Assembly: GCF_000828715.1 (NCBI RefSeq) | Contig: NZ_AP014583.1 | Location: 742,001 to 806,000 of the forward strand | Length of the DNA: 64,000 nucleotides | Origin: Winogradskyella sp. PG-2 | GTDB taxonomy: Bacteria > Bacteroidota > Bacteroidia > Flavobacteriales > Flavobacteriaceae | Direction of reading: 5' to 3' | Shown here: one piece after another, positions 27,475-35,865 of the stretch | Position numbering within the stretch: the first letter of the stretch is position 1 | Layout: each line of letters begins with the position of its first letter | Translations under genes and position numbers: made by a program | Notes under the pieces: model-generated | Databases searched by the model: none | What the model was told of the DNA's origin: nothing | Seen by the model: only the letters and a program-made list of their open reading frames with translations

Positions 27475-28134
27475 GTGATAGACAGATTATATACATATCG
27501 TTTTGAACTGTTTCTAATTACTCAGTTGTTTATACTATTTGGATCTTTATTTATTCCAATTCAGCTATTTGAAAATTGGATAATGCCTATTTTTCTTTTG
27601 TTCAATATAGTATCAGGAGTGTTATTAGTATGTAAAAACCGAAAATCATCTTTTTTTATTTTAGTTTTTATAGGGTTATTTATTACTGGGTTAATAGCTA
27701 ACATTTTGAATTCAGGTGACAACGACAGCTTCAACTATATTAAATTAGCCTCTTACTTTATATTTTATGGATTAGTTACCATTGAAATAATTATACAAGT
27801 CTGGAAAGCTAAACTTGTAGGTAAAAATGTCATTTTAGGTTTAATAAGCGGTTACATTTCATTAGGGCTTTTATCTTTTTTTATGTGTCTAAGCATTGAA
27901 ATTATTTATCCTAATTCATTTTCTGGATTGATGCTTGATAATGGAGAAATGACAGAATCACTAATGTATTATAGCTATATTACTTTAATGACAATCGGAT
28001 ATGGTGACATTTTACCAATAACACCGATAGCTCAAAAAGCATCAGTATTTATTGGATTAATAGGTCAATTCTATTTGGTTATTTTAACTGCTATAGTTGT
28101 TGGAAAGTATATAAATCAAAAAAATAGAACTTAG
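27475..28134 (+). CDS. Six-TM ion channel protein, K+-channel type filter
   Basis: The start is GTG at 27475, 11 bases after the pump stop. The 219-residue protein has six predicted membrane segments (about 10-30, 38-56, 60-80, 88-110, 120-144 and 188-212). Between the last two is a pore loop with SYITLMTIGYGDILPITP; TIGYGD is the K+ selectivity filter. There are no regular Arg/Lys repeats in segment 4, so it is not voltage gated in the usual way, and there is no cytoplasmic RCK domain. Its place in the same operon as an RND pump is unusual; it might balance charge during efflux, which is inference. Confidence 0.85.
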   Translation: MIDRLYTYRFELFLITQLFILFGSLFIPIQLFENWIMPIFLLFNIVSGVLLVCKNRKSSFFILVFIGLFITGLIANILNSGDNDSFNYIKLASYFIFYGLVTIEIIIQVWKAKLVGKNVILGLISGYISLGLLSFFMCLSIEIIYPNSFSGLMLDNGEMTESLMYYSYITLMTIGYGDILPITPIAQKASVFIGLIGQFYLVILTAIVVGKYINQKNRT

Positions 28135-28158
28135 ATAATAAATTTATAAAACAAAACT

Positions 28159-28587
28159 ATGATGAAAACAATTAAACTAATTTTTATATTAATTTTTGTA
28201 CTAACATTTTCTTTTGCGATTGGTCAATCCCAAAAGGAATTGGATAGAGAAAAAAATAAAGTTGAAATATTGACCGTTGAAGAAAGAGCAAATCTGCAAA
28301 TGCTTTTTTATAACAAAATGAAAAAAATGAAGCTCACAGACGAGGTTGAAGAAGAGTATTATAGATATTTATTACATTATGTCTATGACATGCAACGTCT
28401 TAATGATAAAGATAAAGATTACACAGATGAGGAAATGAAAGAAGAGCTTGGGAAGCTAGTTACCAAAATGGATACCCGAATAGAACCTATCTTAACAGAA
28501 GAGCAATTTAAAATGCACAAAAAGAATTGGAATGATATTATGAAAGTTGTCTATTTTAAAAATGGTTGGAAATGGAATGAAGAATAA
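28159..28587 (+). CDS. Small helical secreted protein, unknown function
   Basis: The 142-residue protein has a signal peptide (about 1-23, LTFSFAIGQSQ) and then only charged helices: VEERANLQMLFYNKMKKMKLTDEVEEEYYRYLLHY, DYTDEEMKEELGKLV and ILTEEQFKMHKKNWNDIMK. The last phrase resembles the LTxxQ-type motif of Spy/CpxP-like periplasmic proteins, but length and spacing do not let me assign it. It starts 24 bases after the channel gene and is followed by the operon terminator, so it is the fifth gene of the efflux operon. Confidence 0.6.
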   Translation: MMKTIKLIFILIFVLTFSFAIGQSQKELDREKNKVEILTVEERANLQMLFYNKMKKMKLTDEVEEEYYRYLLHYVYDMQRLNDKDKDYTDEEMKEELGKLVTKMDTRIEPILTEEQFKMHKKNWNDIMKVVYFKNGWKWNEE

Positions 28588-28591
28588 CATA

Positions 28592-28620
28592 AAAGGCTCA
28601 CAAATTGTGAGCCTTTTTTT
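28592..28620 (+). terminator. Rho-independent terminator of the efflux operon
   Basis: AAAGGCTCACAA (from 28592) pairs with TTGTGAGCCTTT, followed by T. It lies 5 bases after the last gene and just before the convergent end of the DAHP synthase gene. Confidence 0.9.
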
Positions 28621-28635
28621 ATTTATATATGAATC

Positions 28636-29718
28636 TTAATGGTTAATGACCTTCTCTTGATGGTTAATCGATTCTTGATGAATCGCCTTAAACATTCGTA
28701 AAATAAACTCTTCACTCAGTCCTCTTTCCTCACCTTCTAAGACCATTTTGCCTAAAATTTCGTTCCAACGTTTAGATTGTAAAACAGCAACATTCTTTTG
28801 TTTTTTAAGTTTCCCAATACCGTCAGCAACTTTCATTCGCTTCCCTAAAAGGTCTATGATTTGATTATCTACAACATCAATCTGAGCCCTTAAGTTATTA
28901 AGTTCTGAGTTGTACTCAGCTTCAGGATCTGACTCTTTTCTAATCTTTAAATCTTTCATCATTTGAACCAAGGTATTTGGTGTAACTTGCTGTGCAGCAT
29001 CACTCCAAGCATTATCAGGATCTGTATGCGTTTCGATCATTAAGCCATCAAAATTAAGATCTAAGGCAGTTTGAGACACATCAAAAACCATATCTCTCTT
29101 ACCTGTAATATGTGATGGGTCGTTAATTAGTGGTAAATCTGGAAACTTATTCTGAAACTCAATTGCCAATTGCCACTCTGGTATATTTCTATATTTAGAC
29201 TTTTCATAAGTTGAAAATCCTCTATGAATTGCACCTAAATTTTTAATACCTGCAGTATATAATCTTTCAATACCTCCTAACCATAGAGCTAAATCTGGGT
29301 TTACTGGATTCTTAACTAATACTATCTTATCAGTACCAGCTAAAGCATCTGCTAATTCTTGCATTATAAAAGGACTCACTGTAGAACGTGCACCAATCCA
29401 TAACAAATCTACATCGTGTTCTAATGCTAATTCTACATGATTTCTATTAGCAACTTCAGTACAAGTTTTCATTCCTGTTTCTGATTTTACTTTTTGCAAC
29501 CATTTTAAACCTAATGCTCCAACCCCTTCAAAATTTCCTGGACGCGTTCTTGGTTTCCAAATACCAGCTCTATAGTAGTTAACATCAGTATCTTTTAGCT
29601 CGTGAGCTATTTTTAACACTTGTTCTTCAGTCTCTGCGCTACATGGTCCTGCTATAACTAGTGGATGATTTAATTTCATATCATCCAACCATGTTCTCAT
29701 TTCTTTTTTATTTTCCAT
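28636..29718 (-). CDS. Bifunctional DAHP synthase / chorismate mutase
   Basis: The enzyme starts and later branches the aromatic pathway: DAHP synthase joins PEP and erythrose 4-phosphate, and chorismate mutase makes prephenate. The N-terminal part (about 1-265) has HPLVIAGPCSAETEEQVL, YRAGIWKPRTRPGNFEGVG, KTCTEVAN, NPVNPDLALWLGGIERLYTAG and INDPSHITGKRDMV, the KDO8P-synthase-like class of DAHP synthase. The C-terminal part (about 270-360) is an AroQ-type mutase (NLRAQIDVVDNQIIDLLGKRMKVADGIGKLKKQKNVAVLQSKRWNEIL). It is the last gene of the pheA operon. Confidence 0.93.
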   Translation of the reverse strand: MENKKEMRTWLDDMKLNHPLVIAGPCSAETEEQVLKIAHELKDTDVNYYRAGIWKPRTRPGNFEGVGALGLKWLQKVKSETGMKTCTEVANRNHVELALEHDVDLLWIGARSTVSPFIMQELADALAGTDKIVLVKNPVNPDLALWLGGIERLYTAGIKNLGAIHRGFSTYEKSKYRNIPEWQLAIEFQNKFPDLPLINDPSHITGKRDMVFDVSQTALDLNFDGLMIETHTDPDNAWSDAAQQVTPNTLVQMMKDLKIRKESDPEAEYNSELNNLRAQIDVVDNQIIDLLGKRMKVADGIGKLKKQKNVAVLQSKRWNEILGKMVLEGEERGLSEEFILRMFKAIHQESINHQEKVINH

Positions 29719-29746
29719 TTTGCTTATTAATCTTCTTTTATAAGTT

Positions 29747-30598
29747 TTATTTAATTCCGTTTAATATGTCTGTTATATGATTCGTTGTTTCCATTTCTTT
29801 ATAAACTGCTTCAAAATCCCCATCTTCCATCAGTTTTTTAAAATGCTTAAGGTTATTTATATATTCATCTAAAGTTTCGATAACGTTAGTCTTATTTTGC
29901 TCAAAAATTGGTGTCCACATTGCTGGCGAACTTTTGGCTAAACGCACAGTACTTTCAAATCCACTACCCGCCATATCAAAAATATCGCGCTCATTTTTCT
30001 CTTTATCAATTACTGTTTTACCTAGCATAAATGAACTAATATGAGATAAATGAGATACATAGGCAATATGTTTGTCATGCGCTTTAGGATTCATATAACG
30101 AATTCGCATTCCTAATTCTGAAAATAACTTTAATGCTTTTTCTTGAAGCTTAAAAGCAGTTTCTTCTACCTCACAAATAATATTAGTTTTATTCTTATAT
30201 AGGCCATAAATCGCTGCACTTGGGCCCGAATATTCTGTACCTGCTATTGGATGTGCTGCTAAATAATTTCTGCGTTTTGGATGGTCTTTAACCTTAGTAC
30301 AAATATCTTCCTTAGTCGATCCAGCATCAAAAACAATTGCATGGTCTGAAACATTATCTAAAACTTTTGGCAATACTTTTAAAGTCGCATCAACCGGAAT
30401 CGCAACGACAACTAAATCTGCTTTATCTAAATCTTCGAGTTTTGATTTTTTATCAATAACACCTAATTCAATGGCTTCATTTAAATGTGCATCATCCTTA
30501 TCAATTCCATAGATTGTACATTCTGAATTTTGCTTTTTTATATCCAAAGCAAAACTGCCTCCAATTAAACCAACTCCTATGATAAAAATATGTTTCAT
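29747..30598 (-). CDS. tyrA: Prephenate dehydrogenase
   Basis: TyrA oxidatively decarboxylates prephenate to 4-hydroxyphenylpyruvate, the precursor of tyrosine. The 283-residue protein has the NAD-binding motif FIIGVGLIGGSFALDIK (GxGxxGG, residues 8-13), the catalytic-region HPIAGTEYSGP, and the helical C-terminal dimerisation domain with SHLSHISSFMLGKTV and AGSGFESTVRLAKSSPAMW. There is no mutase domain; that activity is on the adjacent DAHP synthase. It begins 3 bases after the aminotransferase stop. Confidence 0.93.
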   Translation of the reverse strand: MKHIFIIGVGLIGGSFALDIKKQNSECTIYGIDKDDAHLNEAIELGVIDKKSKLEDLDKADLVVVAIPVDATLKVLPKVLDNVSDHAIVFDAGSTKEDICTKVKDHPKRRNYLAAHPIAGTEYSGPSAAIYGLYKNKTNIICEVEETAFKLQEKALKLFSELGMRIRYMNPKAHDKHIAYVSHLSHISSFMLGKTVIDKEKNERDIFDMAGSGFESTVRLAKSSPAMWTPIFEQNKTNVIETLDEYINNLKHFKKLMEDGDFEAVYKEMETTNHITDILNGIK

Positions 30599-30601
30599 TT
30601 C

Positions 30602-31744
30602 TTATACCCTTGCTATTGCTTCTTTAATTACTTCTTCTGATGCACATAATGAAAAACGCACATATCCTTCTCCATTAGTCCCAAAAACTGTTCCTGGCGT
30701 TATAAATATGGAATGCTCTTTTAAAACTATATCTGTAAACGCTTCAGATTTTAAATTTGACGGCAATTTTGCCCAAACAAATAAACCTGTTGCATCTTTA
30801 TCGTAAGTACAATTGAGACTTTCTGCGAGTTTCCAAATCAATTCTCTCCTTAGTTGATAAACACTATTTAAACTTGCAAACCACATGTCAGAACATTTCA
30901 AAGCTTCAATAGATCCTTTTTGAATGCCATAAAACATACCCGAATCCATATTACTCTTAACTCTTAAAACAGCATTAATATGGTCGTAACTTCCAACCAA
31001 CATGCCTACTCTCCAACCAGCCATATTAAAGGTTTTGCTTAGAGAATTTAACTCTAAACAAACATCTTTTGCATTATTGTAACGCATAATGCTTATTGGC
31101 CTTTCATTCAACACAAAACTGTATGGATTATCGTTTACAATAAGAATATTATGGCGTTTAGCGAAAGCAATAACCTCATCATAAAACTTATTTGTGGCAT
31201 TTGCACCTGTTGGCATATGCGGATAATTTATCCACATAATTTTCACTTTGCTAAGGTCTAAACGTTCTAAAGCGATAAAATCTGGCAGCCAATTATTATC
31301 TTCATTTAAATCGTAATAGATAGGATTTGCTTCTAATAATTTTGTAACCGCACCATAAGTTGGATAACCTGGATTTGGTACTAAGGCTTCATCTCCAGGG
31401 TTTAAAAAAGCCATAGAAATGTGCATTATACCTTCCTTACTACCTAATAATGGTAATACTTCAGTCTTAGCGCTTAAGTTAACTCTATAACGCTTATTAT
31501 AAAAATTTGCAATTTCTTCTCGCAGTTCTGGTAATCCTTGATAACCCTGATATTTGTTTGCACCTTCATCATCTAAACTATCTCTTAACAACATCGTTGC
31601 CTTAAAAGGTGGTTCTAAGTCAGGACTTCCTATTCCTAAGTTTATAATTGGTTTTCCTTGCGATTTTAAAAACGCAACTTCTCTCAACTTTTTAGAAAAG
31701 TAGTATTCTTCTACATGCTTTAAACGGTTAGCAACTTCAATCAT
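30602..31744 (-). CDS. PLP-dependent aminotransferase of the aromatic operon
   Basis: The 380-residue fold-type I aminotransferase probably transaminates phenylpyruvate and 4-hydroxyphenylpyruvate (or prephenate). Motifs are INLGIGSPDLEPP, YQGYQGLPELREEIANFY, PLLGSKEGIMHISMAFLNPGDE, VPNPGYPTY, MWINYPHMPTGANAT, NDNPYSFV and the PLP lysine stretch LNSLSKTFNMAGWRVGM (about residue 235). It overlaps pheA by 4 bases and lies 3 bases before tyrA, so it belongs to aromatic synthesis even though the motif pattern also resembles LL-diaminopimelate aminotransferases. Confidence 0.88.
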   Translation of the reverse strand: MIEVANRLKHVEEYYFSKKLREVAFLKSQGKPIINLGIGSPDLEPPFKATMLLRDSLDDEGANKYQGYQGLPELREEIANFYNKRYRVNLSAKTEVLPLLGSKEGIMHISMAFLNPGDEALVPNPGYPTYGAVTKLLEANPIYYDLNEDNNWLPDFIALERLDLSKVKIMWINYPHMPTGANATNKFYDEVIAFAKRHNILIVNDNPYSFVLNERPISIMRYNNAKDVCLELNSLSKTFNMAGWRVGMLVGSYDHINAVLRVKSNMDSGMFYGIQKGSIEALKCSDMWFASLNSVYQLRRELIWKLAESLNCTYDKDATGLFVWAKLPSNLKSEAFTDIVLKEHSIFITPGTVFGTNGEGYVRFSLCASEEVIKEAIARV

Positions 31745-32568
31745 AATCTCGCATTTTTATATTCTCCCAACACTTTAAAATTCTCTGCCATTAATTGCAT
31801 AATTGAACTGGCTTTTTCGTAGTCTTTATAATCTTCAAAAGTAACATCTACAAAAAAAGCATACTTCCATGGAGTCTCAATTTTTGGCAATGATTGAATT
31901 TTAGTTAGGTTTAGTTTACAATCACTCATTACATTGAGTATTGTAGCTAAACTACCACGTTTATGATCTAATTCAAATTTTAGAGAGGCCTTATTAAGTT
32001 CTTTTCGTTCAGTTATTTGAATTTCACGTTTAACAATAACAAATCGTGTTTCATTATGTTTAATCGTCTGAATACTTTCTTCCAGCACATCAAGTTCATA
32101 TATTTTAGCTGCATTTTTACTTGCTATGGCTGCAATACCTTTTAGGTTTTGGTCAGAAATTTGCTTTGCTACATCTGCAGTATCCTGTGCTTCAACCAAT
32201 TTTATATGTGAATATTTCTTAAAAAACACTTTACATTGTAATAAAGCCATTGGGTGTGAATGCACCTCCTTAATTTCAGTTATCGACTGCCCATTTAAGG
32301 CTAGCAAATTATGCTGAATATCTAAGTAATGCTCTCCTACAATACTTAAGTTATGTGTATCAATAAGCGCATAGTTAGGAATAATAGAACCCGCTATTGA
32401 ATTCTCAAGTGCCATTACGATATGGTCTGTATCTCCATTTAGTAAATGATTTACAGTACCATCAAAAGACATACACTCAACTATTTCTGCTTTATCGCTA
32501 AAGTACACCTGTGCAACTTCGTGATGAAACGACCCTTTAATTCCTTGTATTGCTATTGGTTTTGTCAT
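31741..32568 (-). CDS. pheA: Prephenate dehydratase with ACT domain
   Basis: The enzyme converts prephenate to phenylpyruvate, committing it to phenylalanine. The 275-residue protein has the dehydratase domain (about 1-180; IQGIKGSFHHEVAQVYF, VMALENSIAGSIIPNYALI, CKVFFKKYSH, AAIASKNAAKIY and NETRFVIV, where TRF is the signature) and a C-terminal ACT domain (about 195-275; KFELDHKRGSLATILNVMSDCKLNLTKIQSLP) for phenylalanine feedback. It lacks the N-terminal mutase of the enterobacterial P-protein. It is first in the operon, and its ATG follows directly after the T tract of an attenuator hairpin and an aromatic leader peptide. Confidence 0.93.
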   Translation of the reverse strand: MTKPIAIQGIKGSFHHEVAQVYFSDKAEIVECMSFDGTVNHLLNGDTDHIVMALENSIAGSIIPNYALIDTHNLSIVGEHYLDIQHNLLALNGQSITEIKEVHSHPMALLQCKVFFKKYSHIKLVEAQDTADVAKQISDQNLKGIAAIASKNAAKIYELDVLEESIQTIKHNETRFVIVKREIQITERKELNKASLKFELDHKRGSLATILNVMSDCKLNLTKIQSLPKIETPWKYAFFVDVTFEDYKDYEKASSIMQLMAENFKVLGEYKNARL

Positions 32569-32571
32569 AAT

Positions 32572-32637
32572 AAAAAAGTCCCGATTTAAAATCGAGACTT
32601 AATAATTTATATTTTAATTAAAACATACTCGGTCTCG
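32572..32637 (-). promoter_or_regulatory. Transcription attenuator of the pheA operon
   Basis: Terminator: on the minus strand AAGTCTCGATTT (32600-32589) pairs with AAATCGGGACTT (32587-32576), with one T-G pair, followed by six T (32577-32572, the first two within the stem) and, 3 bases later, the pheA ATG. Antiterminator: CGAGAC (32637-32632), which begins 5 bases after the leader-peptide stop, is the exact complement of GTCTCG (32598-32593) in the first arm of the terminator. A ribosome at the leader stop codon would cover CGAGAC and let the terminator form. A ribosome stalled at the aromatic codons would leave it free to pair and break the terminator. The geometry is that of classical amino-acid attenuation. 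Confidence 0.85.
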
Positions 32638-32642
32638 TTCTT

Positions 32643-32693
32643 TTAGCTAAAAAAGAAATAAAACCAGTTATAATATGTTTTAGATATATTCAT
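32643..32693 (-). CDS. Aromatic leader peptide of the pheA operon (MNISKTYYNWFYFFFS)
   Basis: The minus strand at 32693-32643 reads ATG, then 15 codons, then TAA. The 16-residue product MNISKTYYNWFYFFFS has eight aromatic residues among nine consecutive positions (7-15): three Tyr, one Trp and four Phe. This is the signature of an attenuation leader peptide whose translation speed reports aromatic aminoacyl-tRNA supply. It lies 74 bases before the pheA ATG and 42 bases before the attenuator hairpin. Codons used are TAT for Tyr, TTT or TTC for Phe and TGG for Trp. The mix of Phe, Tyr and Trp fits an operon that makes both phenylalanine and tyrosine and contains the pathway entry enzyme. Confidence 0.88.
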   Translation of the reverse strand: MNISKTYYNWFYFFFS

Positions 32694-32819
32694 TGTTGTA
32701 TATAAGTGGCTAATGTAACTAATATTTTTATAAATCAGAATGTGAGGATTGCTTTTTTAAACTTATTATAAAAGTTTTAAAGAATTAGCAATAAACCTTA
32801 TACAATATTATATAATACT

Positions 32820-32827
32820 TATTTTTG
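32820..32827 (+). promoter_or_regulatory. Promoter -7 element for gldA
   Basis: TATTTTTG matches TAnnTTTG 17 bases before the gldA ATG. No clear -33 TTG. The leader would be about 12 bases. The remaining gene-free sequence between 32694 and 32819 is AT-rich, and I see no convincing promoter for the leader peptide there; TACATTAG on the minus strand is the nearest match. Confidence 0.4.
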
Positions 32828-32844
32828 AATAAACTTTTTCTAAC

Positions 32845-33738
32845 ATGTCGATTGAAGTTCAAAACATAACAAAACTATACAAAGAGCAAAAGGCACTAAA
32901 TAATGTTTCTTTTAAAGTGAATAATGCTGAAATTGTTGGTTTTCTTGGTCCTAATGGTGCAGGAAAATCTACAATGATGAAAATTTTGACCACATACATT
33001 GAAGCTTCTGAAGGTTCTGCTAATGTCAATGGGTTTGATGTTAATACGGATAAGAAAAGTGTACAAAGTTCTGTTGGCTATTTGCCAGAGCATAACCCAC
33101 TTTATACAGACTTATATGTTAAAGAGTATCTAAATTTTAATGCCAATGTTTACGGTACTTCTAAATCTAGAATTGAAGAGGTCATTGAATTAACTGGTTT
33201 GTCACCCGAAGCTCATAAGAAAATTGGTCAGCTTTCTAAAGGTTATAGGCAGCGTGTTGGCCTGGCAAATGCCTTATTACATAATCCTGATGTTTTAATT
33301 TTAGACGAACCCACTACAGGATTAGACCCTAACCAATTGGTAGATATTAGAAACCTAATTAAAACTATAGGTAAAGAAAAAACAGTTTTCCTCTCCACAC
33401 ATATAATGCAAGAAGTTGAAGCCATGTGTGACCGCGTAATTATTATCAATAGAGGAGAAGTTGTAGCTGATAAGTATTTAAAAGATTTACGTGAAGGACA
33501 AGAGCAAATTGTTATTGTTGAGTTTGATTACAGAGTCGAGGATGCTTTTTTATTAAAATTACCTAAAGTATCTTCTGTAAAAAACACCCATGGTTTTATT
33601 TACGAAATTACATTTTCAACCAAAGAAGATATGCGATCTCATGTTTTTGATTTTGCACACGATAAGGACTTAAAAATTCTTCAACTCAATCAGAAAAATG
33701 CAAGTTTAGAGAGCCTATTTAGGGAAATGACTAGTTAA
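32845..33738 (+). CDS. gldA: ABC transporter ATP-binding protein, GldA-like
   Basis: The 297-residue ATPase has Walker A GPNGAGKST (about residues 36-44), Q-loop region VGYLPEHNPLYTDLYVKEYL, signature LSKGYRQRVGLANALL, Walker B VLILDEPTTGLDPNQ and the H-loop FLSTHIMQEVEAM, followed by a C-terminal regulatory region of about 80 residues. The sequence looks like GldA, the ATPase of the GldAFG complex linked to gliding motility. The partner permeases gldF and gldG are not adjacent, as is usual. It ends 8 bases into the convergent GIN-domain gene. Confidence 0.85.
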   Translation: MSIEVQNITKLYKEQKALNNVSFKVNNAEIVGFLGPNGAGKSTMMKILTTYIEASEGSANVNGFDVNTDKKSVQSSVGYLPEHNPLYTDLYVKEYLNFNANVYGTSKSRIEEVIELTGLSPEAHKKIGQLSKGYRQRVGLANALLHNPDVLILDEPTTGLDPNQLVDIRNLIKTIGKEKTVFLSTHIMQEVEAMCDRVIIINRGEVVADKYLKDLREGQEQIVIVEFDYRVEDAFLLKLPKVSSVKNTHGFIYEITFSTKEDMRSHVFDFAHDKDLKILQLNQKNASLESLFREMTS

Positions 33739-34474
33739 AAAATAATTGCCCAGTATAATATCTTTCTATATCTACAAGAATAGGCTCATTTACAGAAATT
33801 AGGTTCCCTGTACCTTTAAGTTCACCTGTGAGTGATTGAATAGGGTTTACGACCATATCATTACTGCTTCTATGAAATACATTTATATTTTGAGCTACTA
33901 AATTACTACCTTCAAATCTACTCGAACCAGCAAAAAAGCCAACTACTAGATTTTCAACGTTACCATCAATATAAAAGAATGACAGATTATTAGATGCAAT
34001 ATTTAAACTTAGAGAGTTCACAGATAAACGAAAATCCCCAACAGTAAACTCACTTTCATCTATTACATCCTCTGAAAAAAGACTCAGTGCTTCATAATCT
34101 AAAATACCATCTGAAGAAATATCGTATTGTGTCGATGTTCTTATTTCTGTAAGATTTGGAGCTTCAACATAAATCTTTGTGATGCCAAATTCTCTAACAT
34201 AGTTGCAGCTATTATTATCATTTAATACTAATTGATTACCAATGATCTCAACCTTGACATCATTAATTAAATTTTCTCCTGTCTCTACAGTTACCTTATA
34301 TTCTGAAGCGTCTTTTATAATAAGTTCAATATCTCTATTAACCAATATGCTTTCAAAATTTGATACAGTAATCTCTTTTTGAATTACACTGCCTGAAGTT
34401 TGAAAACAATCATTAGCATCTTTACTGTTACAAGTAAAGAGAAGTAAAACCAATATATAAAATACCTTTTTCAT
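33731..34474 (-). CDS. GIN-domain (DUF2807) lipoprotein
   Basis: The 247-residue protein starts with a short lipoprotein-like signal (FYILVLLLFTCNSKD). The rest is a repetitive beta-solenoid-like DUF2807/GIN domain: ITVSNFESILVNRDIELIIKDASEYKVTVETGENL, YVEAPNLTEIRTSTQYDI, then successive short strands with regular Asn and Ser turns. The function of this family is unknown; it is usually a cell-surface or periplasmic protein. It is 41 bases downstream of the PagL-like gene and may be cotranscribed with it. Confidence 0.82.
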   Translation of the reverse strand: MKKVFYILVLLLFTCNSKDANDCFQTSGSVIQKEITVSNFESILVNRDIELIIKDASEYKVTVETGENLINDVKVEIIGNQLVLNDNNSCNYVREFGITKIYVEAPNLTEIRTSTQYDISSDGILDYEALSLFSEDVIDESEFTVGDFRLSVNSLSLNIASNNLSFFYIDGNVENLVVGFFAGSSRFEGSNLVAQNINVFHRSSNDMVVNPIQSLTGELKGTGNLISVNEPILVDIERYYTGQLFFN

Positions 34475-34515
34475 GTAATCATTTTATTATGCCAGTATAT
34501 TTTCGTTGAAATATT

Positions 34516-35610
34516 TCATAATCTCACACCAATTCCAAATTCAACAGCTTCTGCTTTTGCACCATGTGATTTTAAGGTTATAGCACCAAAAAACTTGTTT
34601 CCAAAATACCGTTTTAGGCCTATTCTTATATAAGTTTGTCCTTCAAAATCAAAAGGATAATAGACATAATAACCCAATTGAGTTTCAATAGACGTTTTAT
34701 GAATAAACAATTCATGGCCTAGAAAAAGTCCAACGCGCTTATAATCTTCATCACCACTTACATTTTCTTCCGGAAATGAAACCGATCGATAGTAAATTAA
34801 TTCTTTTAAAAAGTTTGAAAAAAACACATCTGCACCAAACTGAATTGCACTAGTATGACTCAGTCGTTTATCGGCATATGCCGATAAAATGTAAAATGGA
34901 AATTGTCCACTTCCAATTATATCACTTTGGTTTAAACCCGATCTAAATGCTATATTATACTTTATAGGTTCAGTATATTTCTCATCACTTGGTTTATCAA
35001 TATATTCAAGGTTTTCATCTCCAAGATTATAAGTTAACCCTACATTTAAAGCCATTGTATTAATGCTTGTATTTGGCGCTTTTACATTCGCATTAGAATA
35101 ATGAATAAAAGACAAGCCTGCTTGTAATCCTAAATAATCAAAAATACGCTCCTTTTTGTAATTCAACATTAGATATGTAGAACTTAAAAGATGTGTTCCA
35201 AAAGCTATATTTTTTGGATTTTTAATCTTGTCATATGGATTTGTGGTGTAAGCTAATCCTTGGGCAATTCTAAGCATCACATTTCGTTTAAAAAAATAAA
35301 GATTGTAATGTGCGTAGAGGCCAAAATTATGTCCTAGTTTCTCATTTTTAAAATCTTGATAAATAAAGGATGCCCCATAATCTGGGTAATTAAAACGTTG
35401 TTCCCAAGCTTCATTACCAAATGTTTTCTTATTCCAACTAAAAATAAAACCTTCAGGATGACCTGTTATCAAATGCAGAATATCATTGTTATGAAGTGCT
35501 ATATTACCTGAGAAATAATTCAGGTCAAAATAAGAATTAGATGATTCTTCTTCTTGACAAAAAGACAATAATCCAATTAAGGTAATTAAACTCGTAAGCC
35601 AGTATTTCAT
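34516..35610 (-). CDS. Acyloxyacyl hydrolase / PagL-like lipid A deacylase
   Basis: The 364-residue outer-membrane barrel has a signal peptide (about 1-18) and beta-strand pattern throughout. Residues SFIHYSNANVKAP (about 165-178) contain the His-x-Ser-Asn of the PagL active site. The C-terminus (FGAITLKSHGAKAEAVEFGIGVRL) is a typical last strand. PagL removes a 3-linked acyl chain of lipid A; the protein is longer than the Gram-negative prototype (about 170 residues), with an N-terminal extra region, as is common in Bacteroidota. Exact substrate unproven. Confidence 0.82.
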   Translation of the reverse strand: MKYWLTSLITLIGLLSFCQEEESSNSYFDLNYFSGNIALHNNDILHLITGHPEGFIFSWNKKTFGNEAWEQRFNYPDYGASFIYQDFKNEKLGHNFGLYAHYNLYFFKRNVMLRIAQGLAYTTNPYDKIKNPKNIAFGTHLLSSTYLMLNYKKERIFDYLGLQAGLSFIHYSNANVKAPNTSINTMALNVGLTYNLGDENLEYIDKPSDEKYTEPIKYNIAFRSGLNQSDIIGSGQFPFYILSAYADKRLSHTSAIQFGADVFFSNFLKELIYYRSVSFPEENVSGDEDYKRVGLFLGHELFIHKTSIETQLGYYVYYPFDFEGQTYIRIGLKRYFGNKFFGAITLKSHGAKAEAVEFGIGVRL

Positions 35611-35672
35611 TTACAAATGGTTACTGACAAATGTAAAACAATAAACGTAAAATTAAACTTCTAGTGCCGATT

Positions 35673-35771
35673 CTATTTCACAAAAAAAGTAGCGATCAAG
35701 GAAATAGCTGTTAACACTAATATTTGTATTATAAATCTAAATACTGATTGATTCTTTTTTATTCGTTTCAT
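35673..35771 (-). CDS. Possible 32-residue membrane peptide
   Basis: In the 255-base gap between the PagL-like and ferredoxin genes the minus strand has ATG at 35769-35771 and TAG at 35673-35675. The product has a strongly basic start (MKRIKKNQ) and one hydrophobic segment (FRFIIQILVLTAISLIATFF) ending FVK. The basic-then-hydrophobic pattern and the purine-rich bases before ATG make it a plausible small membrane protein. There is no homology I can name. The rest of the gap is AT-rich with nothing I can support. Confidence 0.4.
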   Translation of the reverse strand: MKRIKKNQSVFRFIIQILVLTAISLIATFFVK

Positions 35772-35865
35772 TTTTTGGAGCTTAAATTTCAATACAAATA
35801 TCTTACTTAAAAAAAACTCTATTGTTAATTAAAATCGAATAAATAGTTATCCTTTTGTTTGAAAA

